Shown piece after piece: positions 54,040 through 64,000 of a stretch of 64,000 nt of DNA (within the stretch, counting starts at the first letter, position 1; each line of letters begins with the position of its first letter). The notes under the pieces were generated by a model. That model was given only the letters and a program-made list of their open reading frames with translations. It was not told the origin of the DNA and made no database searches. The position numbers were made by a program, and so were the translations under genes. Origin of the DNA: Fonsecaea monophora (Eukaryota > Ascomycota > Eurotiomycetes > Chaetothyriales > Herpotrichiellaceae); the NCBI RefSeq assembly GCF_001642475.1, contig NW_019173939.1, positions 62,001 to 126,000 of the forward strand, read 5' to 3'.

Positions 54040-57000
54040 ATGTCGACCTCTTCGAGCAAACAACATGCCCGCCATAGTTCCAACTTCTCAAAGGGCCGAC
54101 CAGCTCCGATGCCCAGCTCCCCCTTTAAGGCATCTCACAGTGATCAGGGCATCGAAGAGAGCAGTCCTTTGGCCGTTTCCGACCGTCCCTGGATCGAACG
54201 CCCTCGAGCCAGCTCTACGTCCAGCCAAGCCGCAGAGAAAACTCCTGCGAGGTCTTTCTACGTCCGTTCATTTCATGGCCAGCTAGACCCAGCTCAGTAT
54301 TCTTCGTCCGCTGGCCTACGAGACCAGACTGCAGAGCTTGCTGCCTTTGCTCTCTCCGAGACCACCTCTCACCTTGGAACCTCCCCGCCGTCTTCCTCAG
54401 CCGCTTCTGACGATGGTTACCCCGAAGTCATCGAAGAAGTTTCCGAGCCGGTGACTCCAGCAGGGTCGGACCAGGACCAACCCGGCGATCCCGCTGTGTC
54501 CGAGTTAACGGCAATGATACAAAATTCTATCAGTCAAGAGGAGGAGCACCAGCAACACACGAATGGCACCGACAAGACAATGTCGCATCGTCCCCTATCG
54601 TTGAGCAGGCCTGAGCCTAGTCAACCAGATGAGCATACAGCCCTCATTGGAGACCGGCGGACAGATCCTACAAAATATGGCCTTTATCCGGATATCGAGC
54701 GGCAGTATGGCGCCGACAAGGGTGGGATCATCCACAAATGCAGAGCCTCTGCGAGAAGAGTTCGGTCGTGTGTTTATACACTCTCTCATCCAAAAACGTG
54801 GAGTGCCCGTGCCATATACCGGGAAGCCATTGTCCATCCGGTCAGTCTCCTACCAGCGGTGTTCCTGGGTTTACTCTTGAACATTCTCGATGCTCTCTCC
54901 TACGGCATGATTTTGTTTCCCTTGGGGAACGAAATATTCGACGGCCTCGGCTCGGATGGAATTGCCATGTTCTATGTCAGCACCATTGTGGCCCAGGTCG
55001 TGTATTCCTCTGGCGGCTCAATCTTCAGAGGTGGCATTGGGTCCGAAATGATCGAGGTGGTCCCCTTTTTTCACAAGATGGCCTTTACCATACTCCAGAA
55101 GGTGGGGGACCAGAATCCTAAAGCCGTCCTTGCCACCACTATACTGTCCTTTGCTATCAGCTCCGTCTTGACTGGAGTGGTGTTCTTCCTCATGGGAGCT
55201 TGCAAGCTAGGATCGTTGATTGGATTCTTCCCGCGCCATATTCTCATTGGCTGCATTGGGGGTGTCGGCTGGTTTCTTGTTGCTACTGGCATCGAGGTCT
55301 CTGCTCGGTTACCTGGAAATCTGGAGTACAATCTTAACACCCTCAAGCAGCTGTTCCGAAGCGATACAATCGCCCTGTGGACCATACCCTTGTTACTTGC
55401 CATCACTTTGCTCATTGTACAACGCTTTGTAAAATCAAATCTGTTGGTTGGCGGCTACTTCATCTCGGTTGCGGCAATTTTCTACTTTTTCAAGTCTGCT
55501 TTGGACATTTCAATGGACACCCTGCATACGGGAGGCTGGGTCTTCGATCCACCACCAGCCGGGAACCCCTGGTATCATTTCTATACTTTGTACGACTTCA
55601 ACGCGGTCCATTGGGGAGCTCTTGCCGACACCATCCCAGCCATGTTTGCCCTGACATTCTTCGGCGTCTTACATGTACCAATCAACGTACCCGCTTTGGG
55701 AATATCTACCGGCGAGGATAATTTGAACGTCGACCGGGAGTTGGTTGCACATGGTGTGTCCAACTGCCTCAGTGGACTCTTTGGAAGTGTGCAGAACTAC
55801 CTTGTATATACCAACAGTCTGCTGTTCATGGATAGTGGTGGTAATGACCGTCTCGCAGGGCTCATGCTGGCTGGCTGCACTGTCGGTATTCTCTTGGCCG
55901 GCCCAGTTATCATCGGATACATTCCCATTATGGTGGTTGGTGCTTTGATTTTCCTCCTAGGCATAGAGCTACTGGAAGAAGCTCTGGTCGGAACATGGGG
56001 CAAAGTCCACAAGCTTGAGTATGCTACGATCCTGATCATTGTCGTCACGATGGGAGTGTGGGATTTTGTTGTTGGGATCCTGGTGGGCATCTTGCTTGCT
56101 GCCTTGAGTTTTGTTGTACAGACGTCGCGAAGGACAGCTATCAGAGCTACATACTCCGGACAAGTTGCCAGATCTCTCGTCCGACGACCCCCAGTTCAAC
56201 TCAAGTTCTTGCGAGAGACAGGCAGACAGATCTTTCTACTCAGACTGGCAGGATATTTGTTTTTTGGGACGATTGTCGGTGTTGAGAACCAAATTCGAGC
56301 GCTTTTGGAGGAAAATGCCTTTAGAGACCGTCCTCTGAGGTTCCTCATCTTGGACATGGCCCAGATCAACGGCATTGATTTCTCTGCCGCAGAGGCGTTC
56401 ACCAGGATCAATCGCCTTCTGCAAAAGCGCGGAGTCGAGCTTATCGTGAGCAGCCTCGACGTTGATGGCGAGGTTGGACAAGCTCTCCGTAATGTTGGTC
56501 TGTTTGCGGCAGAGTCCCATGTTCAGATCTTCCCAGATCTAAATGTGGCACTGGAGCACTGCGAGAACAAACTATTGACCGCCCTATATCGTCAACAAGA
56601 GCAGCGACGCCCAAGGCGGATAGGAGGGCATCTCGATATGCCTCGAACCCGGCCTCAAGAGCTTTCGTCATCGTACAAGGCAGAATTCATGGGCAGTTCC
56701 CCGAGACGCAATCATCTTCATCAAGTTGCTCAGAGTACTCTGGACGAGGAGACGTCAACTTCGGCCAAGTGGCAATCATTCAAGCAACCTCTGCCTTTGA
56801 TGCTACAGATTTTCGCGGACCTCTCCGAAAAGACGGAGGATTTTTGGTATCGCGCCATGAAATACTTTGAAAGGGTTGTTTACCCGAAAGGCTCGGTGTT
56901 ATTCAAGGTTGGAGATCTCCCAGACGGCTTCTACTTGCTCGAAGAAGGCATTCTGCGCTGTGATTACGACTTGCCACAGGGTCGATACTCGGAACTGATC

Positions 57001-57228
57001 GTGTCTGGACGGCCATGTGGAGAGCTACCGTTTTTCTCCCAAACATCACGCACTGCCACGATGATTGCAGAGAAGGACTGCGTCACATGGAAACTTGATG
57101 CAAAACGATGGCATGATATGCAGACCCGGGATCCAGATGTGGCCCAAGAACTGCTCGTTATCAGTCTCAAATTGACCAAGGAAAGGATGGATGCTGTGAC
57201 TTCGTACGTCTTGACGACAGCGGGTTGA
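54040..57228 (+). CDS. SulP-family vacuolar transporter with STAS and CNB-like domains (Vsb1 type)
   Basis: An intronless frame of 1062 residues. Residues 1-270 are disordered and Ser/Pro-rich. The SulP membrane domain (about 275-690) has 10 or more helices, including SLLPAVFLGLLLNILDALSYG, IFRGGIGSEMIEVVPF, GVLHVPINVPALGIS and a conserved SLLFMDSGG. A STAS domain (about 710-850) holds LRFLILDMAQINGIDFSAAEA, with Ser in the anti-sigma-antagonist position. A cyclic-nucleotide-binding-like fold closes the protein (about 930-1050), with CGELPFFSQTSRTATM. The same order occurs in yeast Ygr125w (Vsb1), which is needed for vacuolar storage of basic amino acids. So it is likely a vacuolar transporter of arginine or lysine and not a sulfate carrier, but the substrate is inferred from that match. 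Confidence 0.93.
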   Translation: MSTSSSKQHARHSSNFSKGRPAPMPSSPFKASHSDQGIEESSPLAVSDRPWIERPRASSTSSQAAEKTPARSFYVRSFHGQLDPAQYSSSAGLRDQTAELAAFALSETTSHLGTSPPSSSAASDDGYPEVIEEVSEPVTPAGSDQDQPGDPAVSELTAMIQNSISQEEEHQQHTNGTDKTMSHRPLSLSRPEPSQPDEHTALIGDRRTDPTKYGLYPDIERQYGADKGGIIHKCRASARRVRSCVYTLSHPKTWSARAIYREAIVHPVSLLPAVFLGLLLNILDALSYGMILFPLGNEIFDGLGSDGIAMFYVSTIVAQVVYSSGGSIFRGGIGSEMIEVVPFFHKMAFTILQKVGDQNPKAVLATTILSFAISSVLTGVVFFLMGACKLGSLIGFFPRHILIGCIGGVGWFLVATGIEVSARLPGNLEYNLNTLKQLFRSDTIALWTIPLLLAITLLIVQRFVKSNLLVGGYFISVAAIFYFFKSALDISMDTLHTGGWVFDPPPAGNPWYHFYTLYDFNAVHWGALADTIPAMFALTFFGVLHVPINVPALGISTGEDNLNVDRELVAHGVSNCLSGLFGSVQNYLVYTNSLLFMDSGGNDRLAGLMLAGCTVGILLAGPVIIGYIPIMVVGALIFLLGIELLEEALVGTWGKVHKLEYATILIIVVTMGVWDFVVGILVGILLAALSFVVQTSRRTAIRATYSGQVARSLVRRPPVQLKFLRETGRQIFLLRLAGYLFFGTIVGVENQIRALLEENAFRDRPLRFLILDMAQINGIDFSAAEAFTRINRLLQKRGVELIVSSLDVDGEVGQALRNVGLFAAESHVQIFPDLNVALEHCENKLLTALYRQQEQRRPRRIGGHLDMPRTRPQELSSSYKAEFMGSSPRRNHLHQVAQSTLDEETSTSAKWQSFKQPLPLMLQIFADLSEKTEDFWYRAMKYFERVVYPKGSVLFKVGDLPDGFYLLEEGILRCDYDLPQGRYSELIVSGRPCGELPFFSQTSRTATMIAEKDCVTWKLDAKRWHDMQTRDPDVAQELLVISLKLTKERMDAVTSYVLTTAG

Positions 57229-57429
57229 AGGGAGAATTGTAGTTTGGGTTGCAAAGGCTTCACAGCACATATTTGAAGAGGACGATTTGTATCAAGGGAA
57301 GCGAGACAAACTCGGCCAGCGTCGAGAAGTCAGTCATTTTCCGTGCCTTTGTGTCGGTCGACAGTACAGTGTTGAAATTTGGCAGAGCACAGAAATCTGT
57401 AACCGGTATATACTTGGCCATTTCAGGTA

Positions 57430-58260
57430 GGGGAGTTTACGGATAGGTAGGTAGGTACAGGCTGTCCAGGCCGTCAAAAGTTTTGAGCGAATTGTCAAAA
57501 CAACAAAGTAATAAAGGATTTGGAATCATCCCATCGAAGTGTCCAATAGCTCAGCTTTTGAGGACGTCAAACATATGAGTATGAGTATGAGTACTAGTTG
57601 CTCGATGCGCTTGAAACCATGTCGTAGCCTGATCCGAATATCGAGCACGGGGTATGGAGTTCCTCACACATACAAATAGTAGATACTTGTTCAAGATACT
57701 GGTAAGGAAGGATGTTGGTATCTACGAGTAATTATCGGTACATGCCTCGTACCCAGCATCTATCTAGTATCTACCCGTGAGTACGAGGTACGAGTAGCAA
57801 CATGGAGTAGGTAGAAATCTTTCCGTCCTCGCCTCGGAAGATTTGTCCTTGTACTTTAACCGAGTAGGTACTTTAACCCTGCAAGACAAGATCAGTTTGA
57901 TACTAATTACTTCGAACCGAGCATCTGCTTGGAGCTTGTATGTATGTACCCACGACGCACGTCTCCCTTCATCGCCTCGCGTCCAACCAACCCTGGCGTA
58001 TCACGGTGCAAGTGTCTGGCTGGCAAGGCAGGCGATACTCCGTCGCGCATTATTTAACCGATGGAGATCAGGGGCTCCATACTCTATACTCCATAGATAA
58101 AGAGAGCCTTTCGGAGCAAGTAACGAGTACCAACATATCTCCGAGTCCACCACGGTCGCAGGTCGCGCGTGTTAGGGTCTCAGCTTGGACCAACTGTAGG
58201 ATACTCGTCCTTGTACTTTTCCGGAGTAGGGTCGACTAGAAACGAGTACCGAGTAGGTAG
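57430..58260. repeat. GAGTA/GTACC/TAGG low-complexity tract
   Basis: Short units such as GAGTAC, GTAGGTAG and ATGAGT recur in both orientations over about 800 bp. The composition is like that of the tract at 985-1135. Confidence 0.65.
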
Positions 58261-59395
58261 GCGTAATTGGGCGGAGCTTCTCTCAACGATACTTGTGTTG
58301 GTGGCTCGGATGCGTCTCGAATCTCGCGAGATCCAAAGGAGTATTCGGTCCTCGTGAGACAGAAGGGTTGGGGTTACTTTTCGGTTACTCGATTCGAATG
58401 TCCGGTAACTGTGAGCCCTGGATAGATGCATACTTTTTTTTTGACTCAACCGAACTGAGAAGATAGGAGAACTGAGACAGCGTCCTACCGAAAAGGAACC
58501 CGGCCCTACAAACACTCAGTAAGTTGGTACCGAGGCTGCAAACCATGCATGTGCTGGGACACTCTTAAAGGGAGTATTCCAGCTTGTTTCAGGCTTGGGC
58601 CTGGGTACCCCCTGAGGGGTAATGGGGCTGGACTACTGCATGGAGATCACGTCGCGCCGTTCCTTCTCGCTGGTGGAGATGGGTTTCGAAATTGCAAGAC
58701 CTGCTCGACTGGTGAGCCCCGCCAGATTGATTGATTGGTGATCTGGATCAGAGCTTTTTTCAAAGTCTCCAAGATATCGAGATCGACACCAACGCCATGA
58801 CCACCTATGATTGAGCAATACTACTTTTCGCAATAGTGCCGGGAAATGATAACGTGTACGTGACATCCGCTCCGAGGAGAGAGATGATGCTATTGAACGA
58901 AGAAATCGGATCGACGGAACAAGAAGGTCGCAGAATAAGAGAGGGTAAGTCAAGGGATCAAGGTCTTGCCTGCACTGCGTGATGCTGCGGCGCACGGCGA
59001 ACTGAAGAACCTTTGCACTAGTATATGCCTCGGATTCCTGAAAGGGACAGAGGCAGAGCATGGGCACATTTGGCTAATGTTGGCCGTGGCCAATCCTCGT
59101 TGTCAGGTTCCTGCTGATGGAAGAACATGGAACAGTTCTTACTTTCATAGAGGTGCCCATTGCGATTATCAAACAAGGTGATCGGATCGGCCACCGAGCT
59201 GCACAGGTTGACAGGTATCCAAGGATTCGTCCAGAGCATGTGACGGATGCACGAGGCACGTCATTTATGCAGGTGTCCGGTTGATGGTCGCATGACCAAC
59301 AACCAATTTTTTTGGTACCAGTGAGATGACCATGTCTTGTCCTCTAAAGTCCAAGGTTATCGGAGATCCTCATATGAGTCACACAGACGGGTGCC

Positions 59396-59840
59396 ATGCT
59401 CTTTGCTCCTCTTGAGTATGCTATCGAGGGAGGGTTGAGCGCATCAAAGGCGGTGAGGGGAATCAGAAGTCGTCTCGTTATTCGAGCAGTTCTTCCTGGT
59501 TCTATAGCGAGCGTATTCGTACATGGACTTGTAGATCTTCTCGTGGAAAGGGAGAATTTGATCCAAGGGTGGGTGCGCCCCGTGGCGGAAAGTATTATGG
59601 CATCTGTCAAGACGTGTCTTGTCGCCTGATTGGCTTCGCAACGCCCTTCACACACACAAAGTTCGGAAAAGACTGCGTGACTTGGTGTTTGAGAGCCTGA
59701 AGTCGCTGCAGGAGGTCCTCTTGGCGTCAGAAAAGAAGGCGTGGACTTGGTTTGCAAAAGCCAGGTCAATGGTCCTGCCGATTGCTGACGGCAGTGGTGA
59801 ATCTCTTCTCAATCGGTACACTGCGTGCTTTGGTTGTTGA
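59396..59840 (+). pseudogene. Possible degenerate coding fragment, family unknown
   Basis: Two abutting frames look protein-like: 59396-59629 (GLSASKAVRGIRSRLVIRAV, then a hydrophobic HGLVDLLVERENLIQGW) and, shifted by one phase, 59619-59840 (RKRLRDLVFESLKSLQEVLLASEKKAWTWFAKAR). They could be one helical protein broken by a frameshift, or two exons of a gene whose splice sites I cannot place. I do not recognise it. Confidence 0.25.
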
Positions 59841-60648
59841 GGGATTCCGCGCATTCTCGCACATTGAGGCCCGGTAACTAATGAAAAACCGTCGTCAATC
59901 GATTGATCGCACAACGTTGGATGTGATTTTGTTTCCTGGGAGACATGTGGGCGGCAGCAGAAATGGCGGAGGCAACCCGCAGGTTAGTACCAGTAGTCAG
60001 TCTGTGCTGCAGCTAGCATGGGAGTGGCTAGGGAAGGACTAGGGGAGGCTACAGGTTTCTCCACCAAATTATTCACAGCAACCAGGGCCTGGTCAGCTAG
60101 TGTTGGTTAAAGGCGAACACAGGTGGAGTCAGCAGTGGTAGCGCGTTGCCTAGGGCCGCCTTCAAATCTCCTTGCCTGGTAAGCGCCCTGCGCAGCCTTC
60201 GTGACTGGAGCCGCCCAAGAGAGCCCGTTGCCAGCCCCAAACAAATCGAACTTGAGCGATAGAGACAAGACAAAAACTAGACGCATCCCATCTCACACCA
60301 CTCCTTTTGCCAGCCTGTTGTCAATCTCGCTCCCTTCATCTTTCCTGGAAACCAATCCCTTCCTGCTTCTCATACAAAACCCATCCTCTTCAAATCTCCT
60401 CCCACCAATTCTTCTTCAATCCCTTCCCTGAAACGTGACTGCCGGCCCAAAGCCTCGTGGTCCTGGATTGCCATTGTCAATTTCTCCCTTTGATCAAATT
60501 CTCAATACCCACTTATTCTTCAGGGAACTAATTCTCGCTCCGAAGTATTCTTCTTGACCTTCTCTCCCTCATTCAAGTTGTTACTTTCTTGAACAACCTA
60601 CTTGACATCACACAATCGAAACACACTTCCCTCAACCAAACCAGCAAC

Positions 60649-62744
60649 ATGTCTGTCGAAGCTCCCAAACCCGTCGAGGAGACACCAGTTGTCGAGCCGT
60701 CCAAGGTTGTTCCCGAACAGACAGAGACCACTGCCGAACCTACAGAGGCGGCTGCTGCTCCTGCCGACACCACCGAGGCTACACCTGCAGTCGCTGAAGA
60801 GCCCGCTGCTGTTGCAACGGAGGAGGTCAAAAAGGATGAACCTGCTGCTGAGATTGTCCCTGCATCGGAGGGTGTGCTAGGATACAAGGAGCCTACCTTC
60901 TTCAAGTATGCCTATACCGAGAGATCCAATTGCAGATAACATAGCTGACTGGTGGGGTGTAGGAAATTCATCTTCAGCAAACACTATTTCTGGTTCCAAG
61001 AAGAACCATCGACCGCCGAGTCCTTGACCAACTTCCTGCGATCCGAGAAGGTGGATACAAAGCACTCTGATGCAGCATGGGCACGCGAGACAGGAAAGGG
61101 ATTGCTCTTCTACTCCAAGCGGGTCGAGGATAAGGCAACCCCTGCTGGCATCATCAACCTGGTAGGTGTCAGAGTCACCTAAAGCGTGGTAACATCAATT
61201 GACAAATGCTTGTAGTTTGACGCCTCAAATATCACGAAGGAAGGGCTTCAATTCTCTTTCAAGGCGGGGGCTCATGTCCATCGCTTTGAAGCGTCCTCAG
61301 CAAAGGAACGGGATAGCTGGATCGCCGCACTGGAAAAGGCAACAGCAGAGGCCAAGAGCCTGAAAGAAGAACTCACTGCAAGTGAAAGCTACAAGAAGAA
61401 CGTCGAAGAATATTGTAAGTGGATAAACATCTCTCTTGGGAAGCCCCGTTGTCCCCACGCGCGATCCTAAGCTAATGCAGCTCTAGCCAAACCCGCAATT
61501 GCTCCCATTCCGGCTGCCGTCAAGGCTTCCCGCTCCAAGTCGAAAGAACCCAAGAAGTCGGTTGATGCCTCGACCGCTGCGGCCGCCGCTGCGGCTGATG
61601 CAACCACTGGTGACGCAGAGGAGACTACAAAACCTGCCGCTGAACGTTCTCAGTCGCGGAAGCGTGGTAGCATCTTCGGTGGTCTTCTCAACAAGAAAGA
61701 AGAACATGTTGAAAAGAAAGAGGAGAAACCAGAAGTTCCGGCAAAGGACGACGCCAAAGAAACTCCCGAGGTGCCGGTTGAAGCCTCGACGGCAAGTGCC
61801 GGTAAGTCTTCTCACTCACCAGGTTGATTGATGATTTCTGACCATATCCAGTGCCAGCTCCAATTGTCGCTTCTGACAAGAAAGAGGAGAAGGAAGATTC
61901 CAGCCCAACCGAGAAGAACCGCAAGCGTGGATCTGTGTTTGGCAACCTCTTCAGAAACCGCGTAGGCAGCCCAACCACCGAGAAATCGGAGAAGGATGCT
62001 TTGACAACCAGCGATGTCCCACCAGTCTCTGAGACTGCTCCCAAGATTGAAGAGCCGATTGAGAACAAGCCCATCGACGCTGCAGCTGTCACTGCTCCAG
62101 TCGACACCGTAACCACTCCTCCAGTTGAAGAACCCGCAGCTGCCAGCGAGGCCTCTGCCGCCCCCAAGACGGAGAAGAAGGGCGGCTTGATCAGTTTCAT
62201 CAAGAAGACTGAAGCTAAGCTCGAAGGCAAGAAGGAGACTAAGGAGGAAACCAAAGAAGAAAAGGCTGCCGAAGCCATTGCGAAGGATCCCGTTGCTGCT
62301 GCCAGCACCGAGCCAACGGAACCAGCCGCCTCCACCGAGGCTGCAGCTGAGACTTCTACTCCTGCTACAGAGGAGCGTCCAGCTCGCGACAACAAACGTC
62401 GCACCTCCCTTTTCTTCAACAAGAAGCAGCATGAGGCCACTGAAGGCGAAGACACCGTCGCCGAGCCAAAGCGGGAGAAGTCTCCTCTTCCTGGTGGTAA
62501 ATTCATTGGCCAGCTTGTCCGTCGCGCTAGTAAAGCGATTAAGTCTGAGGGCCCCAAGGAAAAGACTCCTGCTGAACCTGCCGCACCCGCGGCCGCGAGC
62601 ACCACTGAAGCACCCGCCTCTGAGACACCCGCCGTTGCCCCTGAAGCTGCCGAAGCGAAGCCCGTCGAACCTGTCGCAGAACCCATCCAGTCGACGCCAG
62701 AAGCGGTGGTTACAACGGCCCCAGAGGTCAAGGCAACGGCTTGA
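60649..62744 (+). CDS. PH-domain protein with basic repeated motifs (Meu6-like)
   Basis: Exons 60649-60905, 60963-61161, 61216-61414, 61487-61801 and 61852-62744 join in frame to 620 residues; introns are 57, 54, 72 and 50 nt. Residues 1-80 are Glu/Ala/Pro/Thr-rich. The PH-like domain (about 80-215) runs from VLGYKEPTFFKKFIFSKHYFWFQ through GLLFYSKR and LQFSFKAGAHVHRFEASSAKERDSWIAALEKA, with the invariant Trp near its end. The rest is low-complexity Ala/Glu/Pro/Lys sequence with short basic blocks (SRKRGSIFGGLL, NRKRGSVFGNLF, NKRRTSLFF). The layout recalls fission yeast Meu6 and related fungal PH proteins of the cell cortex. Membrane binding through the PH domain is likely; the role is unknown. 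Confidence 0.9.
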
Positions 62745-64000
62745 AGGTCCGACGAGGTCAGAGACAAAACTCCACGCACATCTCTATCACATCCATCTCG
62801 ACTGTCTCGAGCGTCTAGTCCAGTTGAATTCGAGAAGTGGTGGGACGAGAAGACTTACAGCACTCCTCCGGCGGTACCTCCTCGCAGCCCTTCTCGCCTC
62901 TCTGGCCTCGTGGTTTCGAGGTAGCGTGACACGGTTGGATCTCCATCAGTCCGTCCTGTTTTGCAGTATCGATCTTTTGAGATACCCAGGTCATGTTGGC
63001 CAATTGACGACAAACTCGGACATCACTCCTTATGCATTTTCTCTCTTTCAGGATACCCCACGCACTACTAGATCGAAATTGTTTGTCGTTTTTTGAGTTA
63101 TTGTGGATTTTTGTTTTCTTGGTTTCGTGCTTTCAGTACAGATACCCACTTAGGCAAGTCTTGTCCTTACGAGAAGAGATACCCCCGAAAACAATGTTGT
63201 TGGTGGAAAAGGCAAGGGATGACAGGCATACCATCGTGAGAGAAAAGGAAGGCTTATTAGTTCGACCTGCTCTTGGGAGGTGCCGGACACTGCGGGAAAT
63301 CTTGCGGAGCACATCTTGTGGCCATGTCTCATGTTCACAGTTTTGAATGGAATCGACAGATTGGATTGAAACTGGCCGACAAGTTGACAGGAATCATGAT
63401 TGCAAAGCAGGAACAAGACAGAACAGAACACCTTGCCAGTGAACCATGCAAAGCAGAACCAAGCGTTAGGATAGTAATAGCTAATACATGAAATTGCAAA
63501 TGAACCGGCGCAGTGTGTTTGGTTGGACGTTGTCACTCGTCATTTGTAGACGACAACAAGAAGTACCTCGTACTTCTGAAAAGTAGGCTTGGGTGAAGTA
63601 GTTCGAATTTCAGGTTCAGATCTTTACCCAGCAGCGAAGGAATCGAAAAAACTACCAAGTACAACTTGTGTGGCACCGTTCGAGTTCAACTACGAGTCCA
63701 CGACGAAGGGAGAGAGGAAGGGAGGTAAGGTATTACTGATTGCGTCCAAATACATCCAACACGTCCAGCCAACCAATACACACAACTTCGTAGCTCGCTC
63801 GCTCAGACAGACGAGCAGTACAGAACTACAGAGAACTGGTATGTACGTAGCCTAGGAAGGAAGAGAGCCAGAGATCCAGGGCAAAACAACTCAAGAGAAC
63901 ATATCAAAAGCTGGGTAAAGTGACTGAGTTGCATTTTCATACCTCCACCTGTGAAGCAGGATTGGAGGGCATCTCCTTGGGTCCTTGTAGAAGCCCCGGC
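62745..64000. other. 3' flank and intergenic region at the window end
   Basis: No gene is supported. Short frames up to 63855 have no domain. The next gene lies beyond the window. Confidence 0.5.

Larger units (their letters stand above)
57229..60648. other. 3.4-kb region without a supported gene, GTA-rich low complexity
   Basis: About 57430-58260 is dominated by GAGTA, GTACC and TAGG units, including ATGAGT triplets (57575-57593). A possible degenerate coding segment lies at 59396-59840. The stretch near 60200-60648 is a CT-rich leader for the PH protein. No intact gene can be defended. Confidence 0.5.

Noticed and set aside
61688..62779. 363-residue minus-strand frame opposite the PH protein
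   Set aside because: It is the Ala/Ser/Val-rich complement of the low-complexity tail of a multi-exon gene.

Overview
The window is nuclear DNA of a filamentous ascomycete (Pezizomycotina). Genes are split by short introns (mostly 46-240 nt) with GTRNGT donors, CTNAN-like branch sites and YAG acceptors. They encode fungal proteins such as a Cot-1 type NDR kinase, a Trl1-type tRNA ligase, a VTC-like SPX protein and a Vsb1-type SulP transporter. The protein set would fit Eurotiomycetes, perhaps Chaetothyriales, but that is a guess from general resemblance and is not shown by the sequence.

Layout, left to right: the 3' end of an RG-rich gene (2-451, +); an omega-like glutathione transferase (1724-2671, -); an unrecognised conserved-looking basic protein (2879-4453, -); a small four-exon membrane protein (4885-5734, -); the kinase Cot-1 (6253-8283, -); Tim54 (9544-11061, +); tubulin cofactor E (11308-13512, -); the nuclease-helicase Dna2 (14188-19355, -); a Sir2-class deacetylase (20030-21673, +); a mitochondrial oxodicarboxylate carrier (22743-23877, -); a bHLH factor (24952-26595, -); about 3.8 kb without a supported gene; Sft2 (30421-31457, +); an ankyrin protein (31633-32313, -); the tRNA ligase (32957-35434, +); a mitotic B-type cyclin (36754-38376, +); a HIT protein (39452-40663, -); Trm11 (41359-42924, +); an RWD protein (43053-43821, -); Mpp10 (44072-46249, -); an SPX/VTC-like protein (48304-50499, +); about 3.5 kb with decayed coding remnants; a SulP-STAS-CNB transporter (54040-57228, +); about 3.4 kb of low-complexity spacer; and a PH-domain protein (60649-62744, +).

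The genes are housekeeping genes of unrelated pathways: tRNA maturation, ribosome assembly, replication and cell cycle, mitochondria, vesicle traffic, and vacuolar or phosphate storage. I see no biosynthetic cluster, intact transposon, rRNA, tRNA or CRISPR array. Neighbours share divergent promoters (Dna2/sirtuin, Cot-1/Tim54, ankyrin/tRNA ligase, HIT/Trm11) but no evident common function.

I did not find a clearly novel system. The points most worth a second look are gene-structure and translational-control oddities: a 31-nt intron, an 11-nt micro-exon, and mini upstream ORFs ending 1-2 nt before the main ATG of two genes. Others are a sirtuin with an atypical C-X-C zinc pair, a very long bHLH loop, a repeated basic-Ser-Phe motif in the PH protein, a cyclic-nucleotide-binding-like cassette on an amino-acid storage transporter, and a nonsense-ridden coding relic whose in-frame stops look like C-to-T changes. 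All splice sites were read by eye from frame continuity and consensus signals.
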